A DNA stretch of 64,000 nucleotides from Auanema rhodensis. Taxonomy: Eukaryota > Nematoda > Chromadorea > Rhabditida > Rhabditidae. The notes below the pieces were generated by a model. That model was not told the origin of the DNA. It saw nothing but the letters and a program-made list of their open reading frames with translations, and searched no databases. Numbering within the stretch: the first letter of the stretch is position 1; the number at the start of each line of letters is the position of its first letter. Positions 36,353 through 49,049 of this stretch are shown here, piece by piece. The position numbers and the translations under genes were made by a program. The stretch covers positions 23,776,476 through 23,840,475 of the forward strand of contig OZ059894.1 in NCBI GenBank assembly GCA_964057225.1. Reading direction: 5' to 3'.

Positions 36353-39300
36353 TTTTCAAAATTTGATTCCCCATGTCCATATTAGTCTAAAAACAAATTT
36401 TTATTGATATTGGTTCATGGTAACCATGACTTTGAAATTTACGTGAACTTTAATTTATGCTAATTAAATGTACACGTGATGTGCACTTGGTATGTAACTC
36501 GCTTCACGTGAAAGATAAAGAGATGCGGTTTTCAAAATTAGATTCCCCATGTACATATTAGTCTAAAAACAAATTTTTATTGATATTGGTTCATGGCAAC
36601 CATGACTTTGAAATTTACGTGAACTTTAATTTATGCTAATTAAATGTACACGTGATGTGCACTTGGTATGTAACTCGCTTCACGTGAAAGATAAAGAGAT
36701 GCGGTTTTCAAAATTAGATTCCCCATGTCCATATTAGTCTAAAAACAAATTTTTATTGATATTGGTGCATGGTAACCATGACTTTGAAATTTACGTGAAC
36801 TTTAATTTATGCTAATTAAATGTACACGTGATGTGCACTTGGTATGTAACTCGCTTCACGTGAAAGATAAAGAGATGCGGTTTTCAAAATTAGATTCCCC
36901 ATGTCCATATTAGTCTAAAAACAAATTTTTATTGATATTGGTGCATGGTAACCATGACTTTGAAATTTACGTGAACTTTAATTTATGCTAATTAAATGTA
37001 CACGTGATGTGCACTTGGTATGTAACTCGCTTCACGTGAAAGATAAAGAGATGCGGTTTTCAAAATTAGATTCCCCATGTCCATATTAGTCTAAAAACAA
37101 ATTTTTATTGATATTGGTTCATGGTAACCATGACTTTGAAATTTACGTGAACTTTAATTTATGCTAATTAATTGTACACGTGATGTGCACTTGGTATGTA
37201 ACTCGCTTCACGTGAAAGATAAAGAGATGCGGTTTTCAAAATTAGATTCCCCATGTCCATATTAGTCTAAAAACAAATTTTTATTGATATTGGTTCATGG
37301 TAACCATGACTTTGAAATTTACGTGAACTTTAATTTATGCTAATTAAATGTACACGTGATGTGCACTTGGTATGTAACTCGCTTCACGTGAAAGATAAAG
37401 AGATGCGGTTTTCAAAATTAGATTCCCCATGTCCATATTAGTCTAAAAACAAATTTTTATTGATATTGGTGCATGGTAACCATGACTTTGAAATTTACGT
37501 GAACTTTAATTTATGCTAATTAAATGTACACGTGATGTGCACTTGGTATGTAACTCGCTTCACGTGAAAGATAAAGAGATGCGTTTTTCAAAATTAGATT
37601 CCCCATGTCCATATTAGTCTAAAAACAAATTTTTATTGATATTGGTGCATGGTAACCATGACTTTGAAATTTACGTGAACTTTAATTTATGCTAATTAAA
37701 TGTACACGTGATGTGCACTTGGTATGTAACTCGCTTCACGTGAAAGATAAAGAGATGCGGTTTTCAAAATTAGATTCCCCATGTCCATATTAGTCTAAAA
37801 ACAAATTTTTATTGATATTGGTTCATGGTAACCATGACTTTGAAATTTACGTGAACTTTAATTTATGCTAATTAATTGTACACGTGATGTGCACTTGGTA
37901 TGTAACTCGCTTCACGTGAAAGATAAAGAGATGCGGTTTTCAAAATTAGATTCCCCATGTCCATGTTAGTCTAAAAACAAATTTTTATTGATATTGGTTC
38001 ATGGTAACCATGACTTTGAAATTTACGTGAACTTTGATTTATGCTAATTAAATGTACACGTGATGTGCACTTGGTATGTAACTCGCTTCACGTGAAAGAT
38101 AAAGAGATGCGGTTTTCAAAATAAGATTCCCCATGTCCATATTAGTCTAAAAACAAATTTTTATTGATATTGGTGCATGGTAACCATGACTTTGAAATTT
38201 ACGTGAACTTTAATTTATGCTAATTAAATGTACACGTGATGTGCACTTGGTATGTAACTCGCTTCACGTGAAAGATAAAGAGATGCGGTTTTCAAAATTA
38301 GATTCCCCATGTCCATATTAGTCTAAAAACAAATTTTTATTGATATTGGTGCATGGTAACCATGACTTTGAAATTTACGTGAACTTTAATTTATGCTAAT
38401 TAAATGTACACGTGATGTGCACTTGGTATGTAACTCGCTTCACGTGAAAGATAAAGAGATGCGGTTTTCAAAATTAGATTCCCCATGTCCATATTAGTCT
38501 AAAAACAAATTTTTATTGATATTGGTTCATGGTAACCATGACTTTGAAATTTACGTGAACTTTAATTTATGCTAATTAAATGTACACGTGATGTGCACTT
38601 GGTATGTAACTCGCTTCACGTGAAAGATAAAGAGATGCGGTTTTCAAAATTAGATTCCCCATGTCCATATTAGTCTAAAAACAAATTTTTATTGATATTG
38701 GTTCATGGTAACCATGACTTTGAAATTTACGTGAACTTTAATTTATGCTAACTAAATGTACACGTGATGTGCACTTGGTATGTGACTCGCTTCACGTGAA
38801 AGATAAAGAGATGCAGTTTTCAAAATTAGATTCCCCATGTACATATTAGTCTAAAAACAAATTTTTATTGATATTGGTTCATGGTAACCATGACTTTGAA
38901 ATTTACGTGAACTTTAATTTATGCTAATTAAATGTACACGTGATGTGCACTTGGTATGTAACTCGCTTCACGTGAAAGATAAAGAGATGCGGTTTTCAAA
39001 ATTAGATTCCCCATGTCCATATTAGTCTAAAAACAAATTTTTATTGATATTGGTTCATGGTAACCATGACTTTGAAATTTACGTGAACTTTAATTTATGC
39101 TAATTAATTGTACACGTGATGTGCACTTGGTATGTAACTCGCTTCACGTGAAAGATAAAGAGATGCGGTTTTCAAAATTAGATTCCCCATGTCCATATTA
39201 GTCTAAAAACAAATTTTTATTGATATTGGTTCATGGTAACCATGACTTTGAAATTTACGTGAACTTTAATTTATGCTAATTAAATGTACACGTGATGTGC

Positions 39301-40928
39301 ACTTGGTATGTAACTCGCTTCACGTGAAAGATAAAGAGATGCGGTTTTCAAAATTAGATTCCCCATGTCCATATTAGTCTAAAAACAAATTTTTATTGAT
39401 ATTGGTTCATGGTAACCATGACTTTGAAATTTACGTGAACTTTAATTTATGCTAATTAAATGTACACGTGATGTGCACTTGGTATGTAACTCGCTTCACG
39501 TGAAAGATAAAGAGATGCGGTTTTCAAAATAAGATTCCCCATGTCCATATTAGTCTAAAAACAAATTTTTATTGATATTGGTGCATGGTAACCATGACTT
39601 TGAAATTTACGTGAACTTTAATTTATGCTAATTAAATGTACACGTGATGTGCACTTGGTATGTAACTCGCTTCACGTGAAAGATAAAGAGATGCGGTTTT
39701 CAAAATTAGATTCCCCATGTCCATATTAGTCTAAAAACAAATTTTTATTGATATTGGTGCATGGTAACCATGACTTTGAAATTTACGTGAACTTTAATTT
39801 ATGCTAATTAAATGTACACGTGATGTGCACTTGGTATGTAACTCGCTTCACGTGAAAGATAAAGAGATGCGGTTTTCAAAATTAGATTCCCCATGTCCAT
39901 ATTAGTCTAAAAACAAATTTTTATTGATATTGGTTCATGGTTACCATGACTTTGAAATTTACGTGAACTTTGATTTATGCTAATTAAATGTACACGTGAT
40001 GTGCACTTGGTATGTAACTCGCTTCACGTGAAAGATAAAGAGATGCGGTTTTCAAAATTAGATTCCCCATGTCCATATTAGTCTAAAAACAAATTTTTAT
40101 TGATATTGGTTCATGGTAACCATGACTTTGAAATTTACGTGAACTTTAATTTATGCTAACTAAATGTACACGTGATGTGCACTTGGTATGTAACTCGCTT
40201 CACGTGAAAGATAAAGAGATGCGGTTTTCAAAATTAGATTCCCCATGTCCATGTTAGTCTAAAAACAAATTTTTATTGATATTGGTTCATGGTAACCATG
40301 ACTTTGAAATTTACGTGAACTTTAATTTATGCTAATTAAATGTACACGTGATGTGCACTTGGTATGTAACTCGCTTCACGTGAAAGATAAAGAGATGCGG
40401 TTTTCAAAATTAGATTCCCCATGTACATATTAGTCTAAAAACAAATTTTTATTGATATTGGTGCATGGTAACCATGACTTTGAAATTTACGTGAACTTTA
40501 ATTTATGCTAATTAAATGTACACGTGATGTGCACTTGGTATGTAACTCGCTTCACGTGAAAGATAAAGAGATGCGGTTTTCAAAATTAGATTCCCCATGT
40601 CCATATTAGTCTAAAAACAAATTTTTATTGATATTGGTTCATGGTAACCATGACTTTGAAATTTACGTGAACTTTGATTTATGCTAATTAAATGTACACG
40701 TGATGTGCACTTGGTATGTAACTCGCTTCACGTGAAAGATAAAGAGATGCGGTTTTCAAAATTAGATTCCCCATGTCCATATTAGTCTAAAAACAAATTT
40801 TTATTGATATTGGTTCATGGTAACCATGACTTTGAAATTTACGTGAACTTTAATTTATGCTAATTAAATGTACACGTGATGTGCACTTGGTATGTAACTC
40901 GCTTCACGTGAAAGATAAAGAGATGCGG
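36353..40928. repeat. Mixed block of 26 monomers with 8-mer traces
   Basis: Subtypes TTAATTG (near 37171, 37875, 39109), CCATGTT, AACTTTGATTT, AATAAGATT (38113, 39521), GCTAACTAAATG (38641, 40049) and GTACAT occur. The AATAAG and GCTAAC monomers recur 1408 bp (8 monomers) apart. The TTAATTG/CCATGTT/GATTTATG/AATAAG order near 37761-38288 matches that at 27905-28432, 56 monomers earlier. Confidence 0.78.
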
Positions 40929-42512
40929 TTTTCAAAATTAGATTCCCCATGTCCATATTAGTCTAAAAACAAATTTTTATTGATATTGGTGCATGGTAAC
41001 CATGACTTTGAAATTTACGTGAACTTTAATTTATGCTAATTAAATGTACACGTGATGTGCATTTGGTATGTAACTCGCTTCACGTGAAAGATAAAGAGAT
41101 GCAGTTTTCAAAATTAGATTCCCCATGTCCATATTAGTCTAAAAACAAATTTTTATTGATATTGGTTCATGGTAACCATGACTTTGAAATTTACGTGAAC
41201 TTTAATTTATGCTAATTAAATGTACACGTGATGTGCACTTGGTATGTAACTCGCTTCACGTGAAAGATAAAGAGATGCGGTTTTCAAAATTAGATTCCCC
41301 ATGTACATATTAGTCTAAAAACAAATTTTTATTGATATTGGTGCATGGTAACCATGACTTTGAAATTTACGTGAACTTTAATTTATGCTAATTAAATGTA
41401 CACGTGATGTGCACTTGGTATGTAACTCGCTTCACGTGAAAGATAAAGAGATGCGGTTTTCAAAATTAGATTCCCCATGTCCATATTAGTCTAAAAACAA
41501 ATTTTTATTGATATTGGTGCATGGTAACCATGACTTTGAAATTTACGTGAACTTTAATTTATGCTAATTAAATGTACACGTGATGTGCATTTGGTATGTA
41601 ACTCGCTTCACGTGAAAGATAAAGAGATGCGGTTTTCAAAATTAGATTCCCCATGTCCATATTAGTCTAAAAACAAATTTTTATTGATATTGGTTCATGG
41701 TAACCATGACTTTGAAATTTACGTGAACTTTAATTTATGCTAATTAATTGTACACGTGATGTGCACTTGGTATGTAACTCGCTTCACGTGAAAGATAAAG
41801 AGATGCGGTTTTCAAAATTAGATTCCCCATGTCCATGTTAGTCTAAAAACAAATTTTTATTGATATTGGTTCATGGTTACCATGACTTTGAAATTTACGT
41901 GAACTTTGATTTATGCTAATTAAATGTACACGTGATGTGCATTTGGTATGTAACTCGCTTCACGTGAAAGATAAAGAGATGCGGTTTTCAAAATTAGATT
42001 CCCCATGTCCATATTAGTCTAAAAACAAATTTTTATTGATATTGGTTCATGGTAACCATGACTTTGAAATTTACGTGAACTTTAATTTATGCTAATTAAA
42101 TGTACACGTGATGTGCACTTGGTATGTAACTCGCTTCACGTGAAAGATAAAGAGATGCGGTTTTCAAAATTAGATTCCCCATGTCCATGTTAGTCTAAAA
42201 ACAAATTTTTATTGATATTGGTTCATGGTAACCATGACTTTGAAATTTACGTGAACTTTAATTTATGCTAATTAATTGTACACGTGATGTGCACTTGGTA
42301 TGTAACTCGCTTCACGTGAAAGATAAAGAGATGCGGTTTTCAAAATTAGATTCCCCATGTCCATATTAGTCTAAAAACAAATTTTTATTGATATTGGTTC
42401 ATGGTAACCATGACTTTGAAATTTACGTGAACTTTAATTTATGCTAATTAAATGTACACGTGATGTGCACTTGGTATGTAACTCGCTTCACGTGAAAGAT
42501 AAAGAGATGCGG
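40929..42512. repeat. 9-monomer (1584-bp) duplicated block, copy 1
   Basis: Matches 44449-46032, exactly 3520 bp (20 monomers) downstream. Shared rare variants: GTGCATTTGG (41060/44580, 41589/45109, 41940/45460), GATGCAG, GTACAT, TTAATTG, CCATGTT with GGTTACC. By eye I see three mismatches, all near 42178-42189 (CCCC/CATGT versus CATC/CATAT). Confidence 0.87.
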
Positions 42513-44448
42513 TTTTCAAAATTAGATTCCCCATGTCCATATTAGTCTAAAAACAAATTTTTATTGATATTGGTTCATGGTAACCATGACTTTGAAATTT
42601 ACGTGAACTTTAATTTATGCTAATTAAATGTACACGTGATGTGCACTTGGTATGTAACTCGCTTCACGTGAAAGATAAAGAGATGCGGTTTTCAAAATAA
42701 GATTCCCCATGTCCATATTAGTCTAAAAACAAATTTTTATTGATATTGGTGCATGGTAACCATGACTTTGAAATTTACGTGAACTTTAATTTATGCTAAT
42801 TAAATGTACACGTGATGTGCACTTGGTATGTAACTCGCTTCACGTGAAAGATAAAGAGATGCTGTTTTCAAAATTAGATTCCCCATGTACATATTAGTCT
42901 AAAAACAAATTTTTATTGATATTGGTTCATGGTAACCATGACTTTGAAATTTACGTGAACTTTAATTTATGCTAATTAAATGTACACGTGATGTGCACTT
43001 GGTATGTAACTCGCTTCACGTGAAAGATAAAGAGATGCGGTTTTCAAAATAAGATTCCCCATGTTCATATTAGTCTAAAAACAAATTTTTATTGATATTG
43101 GTGCATGGTAACCATGACTTTGAAATTTACGTGAACTTTAATTTATGCTAATTAAATGTACACGTGATGTGCACTTGGTATGTAACTCGCTTCACGTGAA
43201 AGATAAAGAGATGAGGTTTTCAAAATTAGATTCCCCATGTCCATTTTAGTCTAAAAACAAATTTTTATTGATATTGGTGCATGGTAACCATGACTTTGAA
43301 ATTTACGTGAATTTTGATTTATGCTAATTAAATGTACACGTGATGTGCACTTGGTATGTAACTCGCTTCACGTGAAAGATAAAGAGATGCGGTTTTCAAA
43401 ATAAGATTCCCCATGTCCATATTAGTCTAAAAACAAATTTTTATTGATATTGGTGCATGGTAACCATGACTTTGAAATTTACGTGAACTTTAATTTATGC
43501 TAATTAAATGTACACGTGATGTGCACTTGGTATGTAACTCGCTTCACGTGAAAGATAAAGAGATGCGGTTTTCAAAATTAGATTTCCCATGTCCATATTA
43601 GTCTAAAAACAAATTTTTATTGATATTGGTGCATGGTAACCATGACTTTGAAATTTACGTGAACTTTAATTTATGCTAATTAAATGTACACGTGATGTGC
43701 ACTTGGTATGTAACTCGCTTCACGTGAAAGATAAAGTGATGCGGTTTTCAAAATTAGATTCCCCATGTCCATATTAGTCTAAAAACAAATTTTTATTGAT
43801 ATTGGTTCATGGTAACCATGACTTTGAAATTTACGTGAACTTTAATTTATGCTAATTAAATGTACACGTGATGTGCACTTGGTATGTAACTCGCTTCACG
43901 TGAAAGATAAAGAGATGCGGTTTTCAAAATTTGATTCCCCATGTCCATATTAGTCTAAAAACAAATTTTTATTGATATTGGTTCATGGTAACCATGACTT
44001 TGAAATTTACGTGAACTTTAATTTATGCTAATTAAATGTACACGTGATGTGCACTTGGTATGTAACTCGCTTCACGTGAAAGATAAAGAAATGCGGTTTT
44101 CAAAATTAGATTCCCCATGTCCATATTAGTCTAAAAACAAATTTTTATTGATATTGGTGCATGGTAACCATGACTTTGAAATTTACGTGAACTTTAATTT
44201 ATGCTAATTAAATGTACACGTGATGTGCACTTGGTATGTAACTCGCTTCACGTGAAAGATAAAGAGATGCGGTTTTCAAAATAAGATTCCCCATGTCCAT
44301 ATTAGTCTAAAAACAAATTTTTATTGATATTGGTGCATGGTAACCATGACTTTGAAATTTACGTGAACTTTAATTTATGCTAATTAAATGTACACGTGAT
44401 GTGCACTTGGTATGTAACTCGCTTCACGTGAAAGATAAAGAGATGCGG
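42513..44448. repeat. Spacer block with an early form of the decamer HOR
   Basis: From 42689 the order is AATAAG; GATGCTG with GTACAT; AATAAG with GTTCATAT; GATGAGG with CCATTTT and GAATTTTGATTT; AATAAG; GATTTCCC; GTTCAT after AAAGTGATG; AAATTTGATT. This matches the 10-mer at 49050-52569 minus the CATGACCA monomer, with some private differences. It is probably an older or donor form. Confidence 0.72.
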
Positions 44449-46032
44449 TTTTCAAAATTAGATTCCCCATGTCCATATTAGTCTAAAAACAAATTTTTAT
44501 TGATATTGGTGCATGGTAACCATGACTTTGAAATTTACGTGAACTTTAATTTATGCTAATTAAATGTACACGTGATGTGCATTTGGTATGTAACTCGCTT
44601 CACGTGAAAGATAAAGAGATGCAGTTTTCAAAATTAGATTCCCCATGTCCATATTAGTCTAAAAACAAATTTTTATTGATATTGGTTCATGGTAACCATG
44701 ACTTTGAAATTTACGTGAACTTTAATTTATGCTAATTAAATGTACACGTGATGTGCACTTGGTATGTAACTCGCTTCACGTGAAAGATAAAGAGATGCGG
44801 TTTTCAAAATTAGATTCCCCATGTACATATTAGTCTAAAAACAAATTTTTATTGATATTGGTGCATGGTAACCATGACTTTGAAATTTACGTGAACTTTA
44901 ATTTATGCTAATTAAATGTACACGTGATGTGCACTTGGTATGTAACTCGCTTCACGTGAAAGATAAAGAGATGCGGTTTTCAAAATTAGATTCCCCATGT
45001 CCATATTAGTCTAAAAACAAATTTTTATTGATATTGGTGCATGGTAACCATGACTTTGAAATTTACGTGAACTTTAATTTATGCTAATTAAATGTACACG
45101 TGATGTGCATTTGGTATGTAACTCGCTTCACGTGAAAGATAAAGAGATGCGGTTTTCAAAATTAGATTCCCCATGTCCATATTAGTCTAAAAACAAATTT
45201 TTATTGATATTGGTTCATGGTAACCATGACTTTGAAATTTACGTGAACTTTAATTTATGCTAATTAATTGTACACGTGATGTGCACTTGGTATGTAACTC
45301 GCTTCACGTGAAAGATAAAGAGATGCGGTTTTCAAAATTAGATTCCCCATGTCCATGTTAGTCTAAAAACAAATTTTTATTGATATTGGTTCATGGTTAC
45401 CATGACTTTGAAATTTACGTGAACTTTGATTTATGCTAATTAAATGTACACGTGATGTGCATTTGGTATGTAACTCGCTTCACGTGAAAGATAAAGAGAT
45501 GCGGTTTTCAAAATTAGATTCCCCATGTCCATATTAGTCTAAAAACAAATTTTTATTGATATTGGTTCATGGTAACCATGACTTTGAAATTTACGTGAAC
45601 TTTAATTTATGCTAATTAAATGTACACGTGATGTGCACTTGGTATGTAACTCGCTTCACGTGAAAGATAAAGAGATGCGGTTTTCAAAATTAGATTCATC
45701 ATGTCCATATTAGTCTAAAAACAAATTTTTATTGATATTGGTTCATGGTAACCATGACTTTGAAATTTACGTGAACTTTAATTTATGCTAATTAATTGTA
45801 CACGTGATGTGCACTTGGTATGTAACTCGCTTCACGTGAAAGATAAAGAGATGCGGTTTTCAAAATTAGATTCCCCATGTCCATATTAGTCTAAAAACAA
45901 ATTTTTATTGATATTGGTTCATGGTAACCATGACTTTGAAATTTACGTGAACTTTAATTTATGCTAATTAAATGTACACGTGATGTGCACTTGGTATGTA
46001 ACTCGCTTCACGTGAAAGATAAAGAGATGCGG
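44449..46032. repeat. 9-monomer (1584-bp) duplicated block, copy 2
   Basis: Second copy of 40929-42512, 20 monomers downstream. It carries GATTCATC near 45698 where copy 1 has GATTCCCC. Similarity stops at 46033, where a GTGCAT monomer replaces the GTTCAT one of copy 1. Confidence 0.87.
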
Positions 46033-49000
46033 TTTTCAAAATTAGATTCCCCATGTCCATATTAGTCTAAAAACAAATTTTTATTGATATTGGTGCATGG
46101 TAACCATGACTTTGAAATTTACGTGAACTTTAATTTATGCTAATTAAATGAACACGTGATGTGCACTTGGTATGTAACTTGCTTCACGTGAAAGATAAAG
46201 TGATGCGGTTTTCAAAATTAGATTCCCCATGTCCATATTAGTCTAAAAACAAATTTTTATTGATATTGGTTCATGGTAACCATGACTTTGAAATTTACGT
46301 GAACTTTAATTTATGCTAATTAAATGTACACGTGATGTGCACTTGGTATGTAACTCGCTTCACGTGAAAGATAAAGAGATGCGGTTTTCAAAATTTGATT
46401 CCCCATGTCCATATTAGTCTAAAAACAAATTTTTATTGATATTGGTTCATGGCAACCATGACTTTGAAATTTACGTGAACTTTAATTTATGCTAATTAAA
46501 TGTACACGTGATGTGCACTTGGTATGTAACTCGCTTCACGTGAAAGATAAAGAGATGCGGTTTTCAACATTAGATTCCCCATGTCCATATTAGTCTAAAA
46601 ACAAATTTTTATTGATATTGGTGCATGGTAACCATGACTTTGAAATTTACGTGAACTTTAATTTATGCTAATTAAATGTACACGTGATGTGCACTTGGTA
46701 TGTAACTCGCTTCACGTGAAAGATAAAGTGATGCGGTTTTCAACATTAGATTCCCCATGTCCATATTAGTCTAAAAACAAATTTTTATTGATATTGGTTC
46801 ATGGTAACCATGACTTTGAAATTTACGTGAACTTTAATTTATGCTAATTAAATGTACACGTGATGTGCACTTGGTATGTAACTCGCTTCACGTGAAAGAT
46901 AAAGAGATGCGGTTTTCAAAATTTGATTCCCCATGTCCATATTAGTCTAAAAACAAATTTTTATTGATATTGGTTCATGGTAACCATGACTTTGAAATTT
47001 ACGTGAACTTTAATTTATGCTAATTAAATGTACACGTGATGTGCACTTGGTATGTAACTCGCTTCACGTGAAAGATAAAGAAATGCGGTTTTCAAAATTA
47101 GATTCCCCATGTCCATATTAGTCTAAAAACAAATTTTTATTGATATTGGTTCATGGTAACCATGACTTTGAAATTTACGTGAACTTTAATTTATGCTAAT
47201 TAATTGTACACGTGATGTGCACTTGGTATGTAACTCGCTTCACGTGAAAGATAAAGAGATGCGGTTTTCAAAATAAGATTCCCCATGTCCATATTAGTCT
47301 AAAAACAAATTTTTATTGATATAGATGCAACAAATTTTTATTGATATTGGTTCATGGTAACCATGACTTTGAAATTTACGTGAACTTTAATTTATGCTAA
47401 TTAAATGTACACGTGATGTGCACTTGGTATGTAACTCGCTTCACGTGAAAGATAAAGAGATGCGGTTTTCAAAATAAGATTCCCCATGTCCATATTAGTC
47501 TAAAAACAAATTTTTATTGATATTGGTGCATGGTAACCATGACTTTAAAATTTACGTGAACTTTAATTTATGCTAATTAAATGTACACGTGATGTGCACT
47601 TGGTATGTAACTCGCTTCACGTGAAAGATAAAGAGATGCGGTTTTCAAAATTAGATTCCCCATGACCATATTAGTCTAAAAACAAATTTTTATTGATATT
47701 GGTGCATGGTAACCATGACTTTGAAATTTACGTGAACTTTAATTTATGCTAATTAAATGTACACGTGATGTGCACTTGGTATGTAACTCGCTTCACGTGA
47801 AAGATAAAGAGATGCGGTTTTCAAAATTAGATTCCCCATGTCCATTTTAGTCTAAAAACAAATTTTTATTGATATTGGTGCATGGTAACCATGACTTTGA
47901 AATTTACGTGAATTTTGATTTATGCTAATTAAATGTACACGTGATGTGCACTTGGTATGTAACTCGCTTCACGTGAAAGATAAAGAGATGCGGTTTTCAA
48001 AATAAGATTCCCCATGTCCATATTAGTCTAAAAACAAATTTTTATTGATATTGGTGCATGGTAACCATGACTTTGAAATTTACGTGAACTTTAATTTATG
48101 CTAATTAAATGTACACGTGATGTGCACTTGGTATGTAACTCGCTTCACGTGAAAGATAAAGAGATGCGGTTTTCAAAATTAGATTCCCCATGTCCATATT
48201 AGTCTAAAAACAAATTTTTATTGATATTGGTGCATGGTAACCATGACTTTGAAATTTACGTGAACTTTAATTTATTCTAATTAAATGTACACGTGATGTG
48301 CACTTGGTATGTAACTCGCTTCACGTGAAAGATAAAGAGATGCGGTTCTCAAAATTAGATTCCCCATGTCCATATTAGTCTAAAAACAAATTTTTATTGA
48401 TATTGGTGCATGGTAACCATGACTTTGAAATTTACGTGAACTTTAATTTATGCTAATTAAATGTACACGTGATGTGCACTTGGTATGTAACTCGCTTCAC
48501 GTGAAAGATAAAGTGATGCGGTTTTCAAAATTAGATTCCCCATGTCCATATTAGTCTAAAAACAAATTTTTATTGATATTGGTTCATGGCAACCATGACT
48601 TTGAAATTTACGTGAACTTTAATTTATGCTAATTAAATGTACACGTGATGTGCACTTGGTATGTAACTCGCTTCACGTGAAAGATAAAGAGATGCGGTTT
48701 TCAACATTAGATTCCCCATGTCCATATTAGTCTAAAAACAAATTTTTATTGATATTGGTGCATGGTAACCATGACTTTGAAATTTACGTGAACTTTAATT
48801 TATGCTAATTAAATGTACACGTGATGTGCACTTGGTATGTAACTCGCTTCACGTGAAAGATAAAGTGATGCGGTTTTCAACATTAGATTCCCCATGTCCA
48901 TATTAGTCTAAAAACAAATTTTTATTGATATTGGTTCATGGTAACCATGACTTTGAAATTTACGTGAACTTTAATTTATGCTAATTAAATGTACACGTGA

Positions 49001-49049
49001 TGTGCACTTGGTATGTAACTCGCTTCACGTGAAAGATAAAGAGATGCGG
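46033..49049. repeat. Mixed block leading into the decamer HOR
   Basis: Monomers with AAAGTGATG, CAACATT, AAATTTGATT, GGCAACC and ATGAACACG. The stretch 47466-48169 (AATAAG, CATGACCA, CCATTTT/GAATTTTG, AATAAG) has the same order as the core of the decamer 2112 bp downstream. TTATTCTAATT (near 48275) and GGTTCTC (near 48348) are private changes. The block contains the 201-bp monomer at 47265. Confidence 0.8.
47265..47465. repeat. 201-bp monomer with 25-bp insertion
   Basis: AATAAG-type monomer in which CAAATTTTTATTGATAT (47306-47322) is followed by AGATGCAA (47323-47330) and then the same CAAATTTTTATTGATAT again (47331 onward). The insertion is exactly 25 bp: a 17-bp tandem repeat of the A-tract region with an 8-base filler. 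GAGATGC at the monomer end could be the filler's source. It duplicates the TTTTTA half of the A-tract element and is the largest insertion in the array. Confidence 0.92.
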
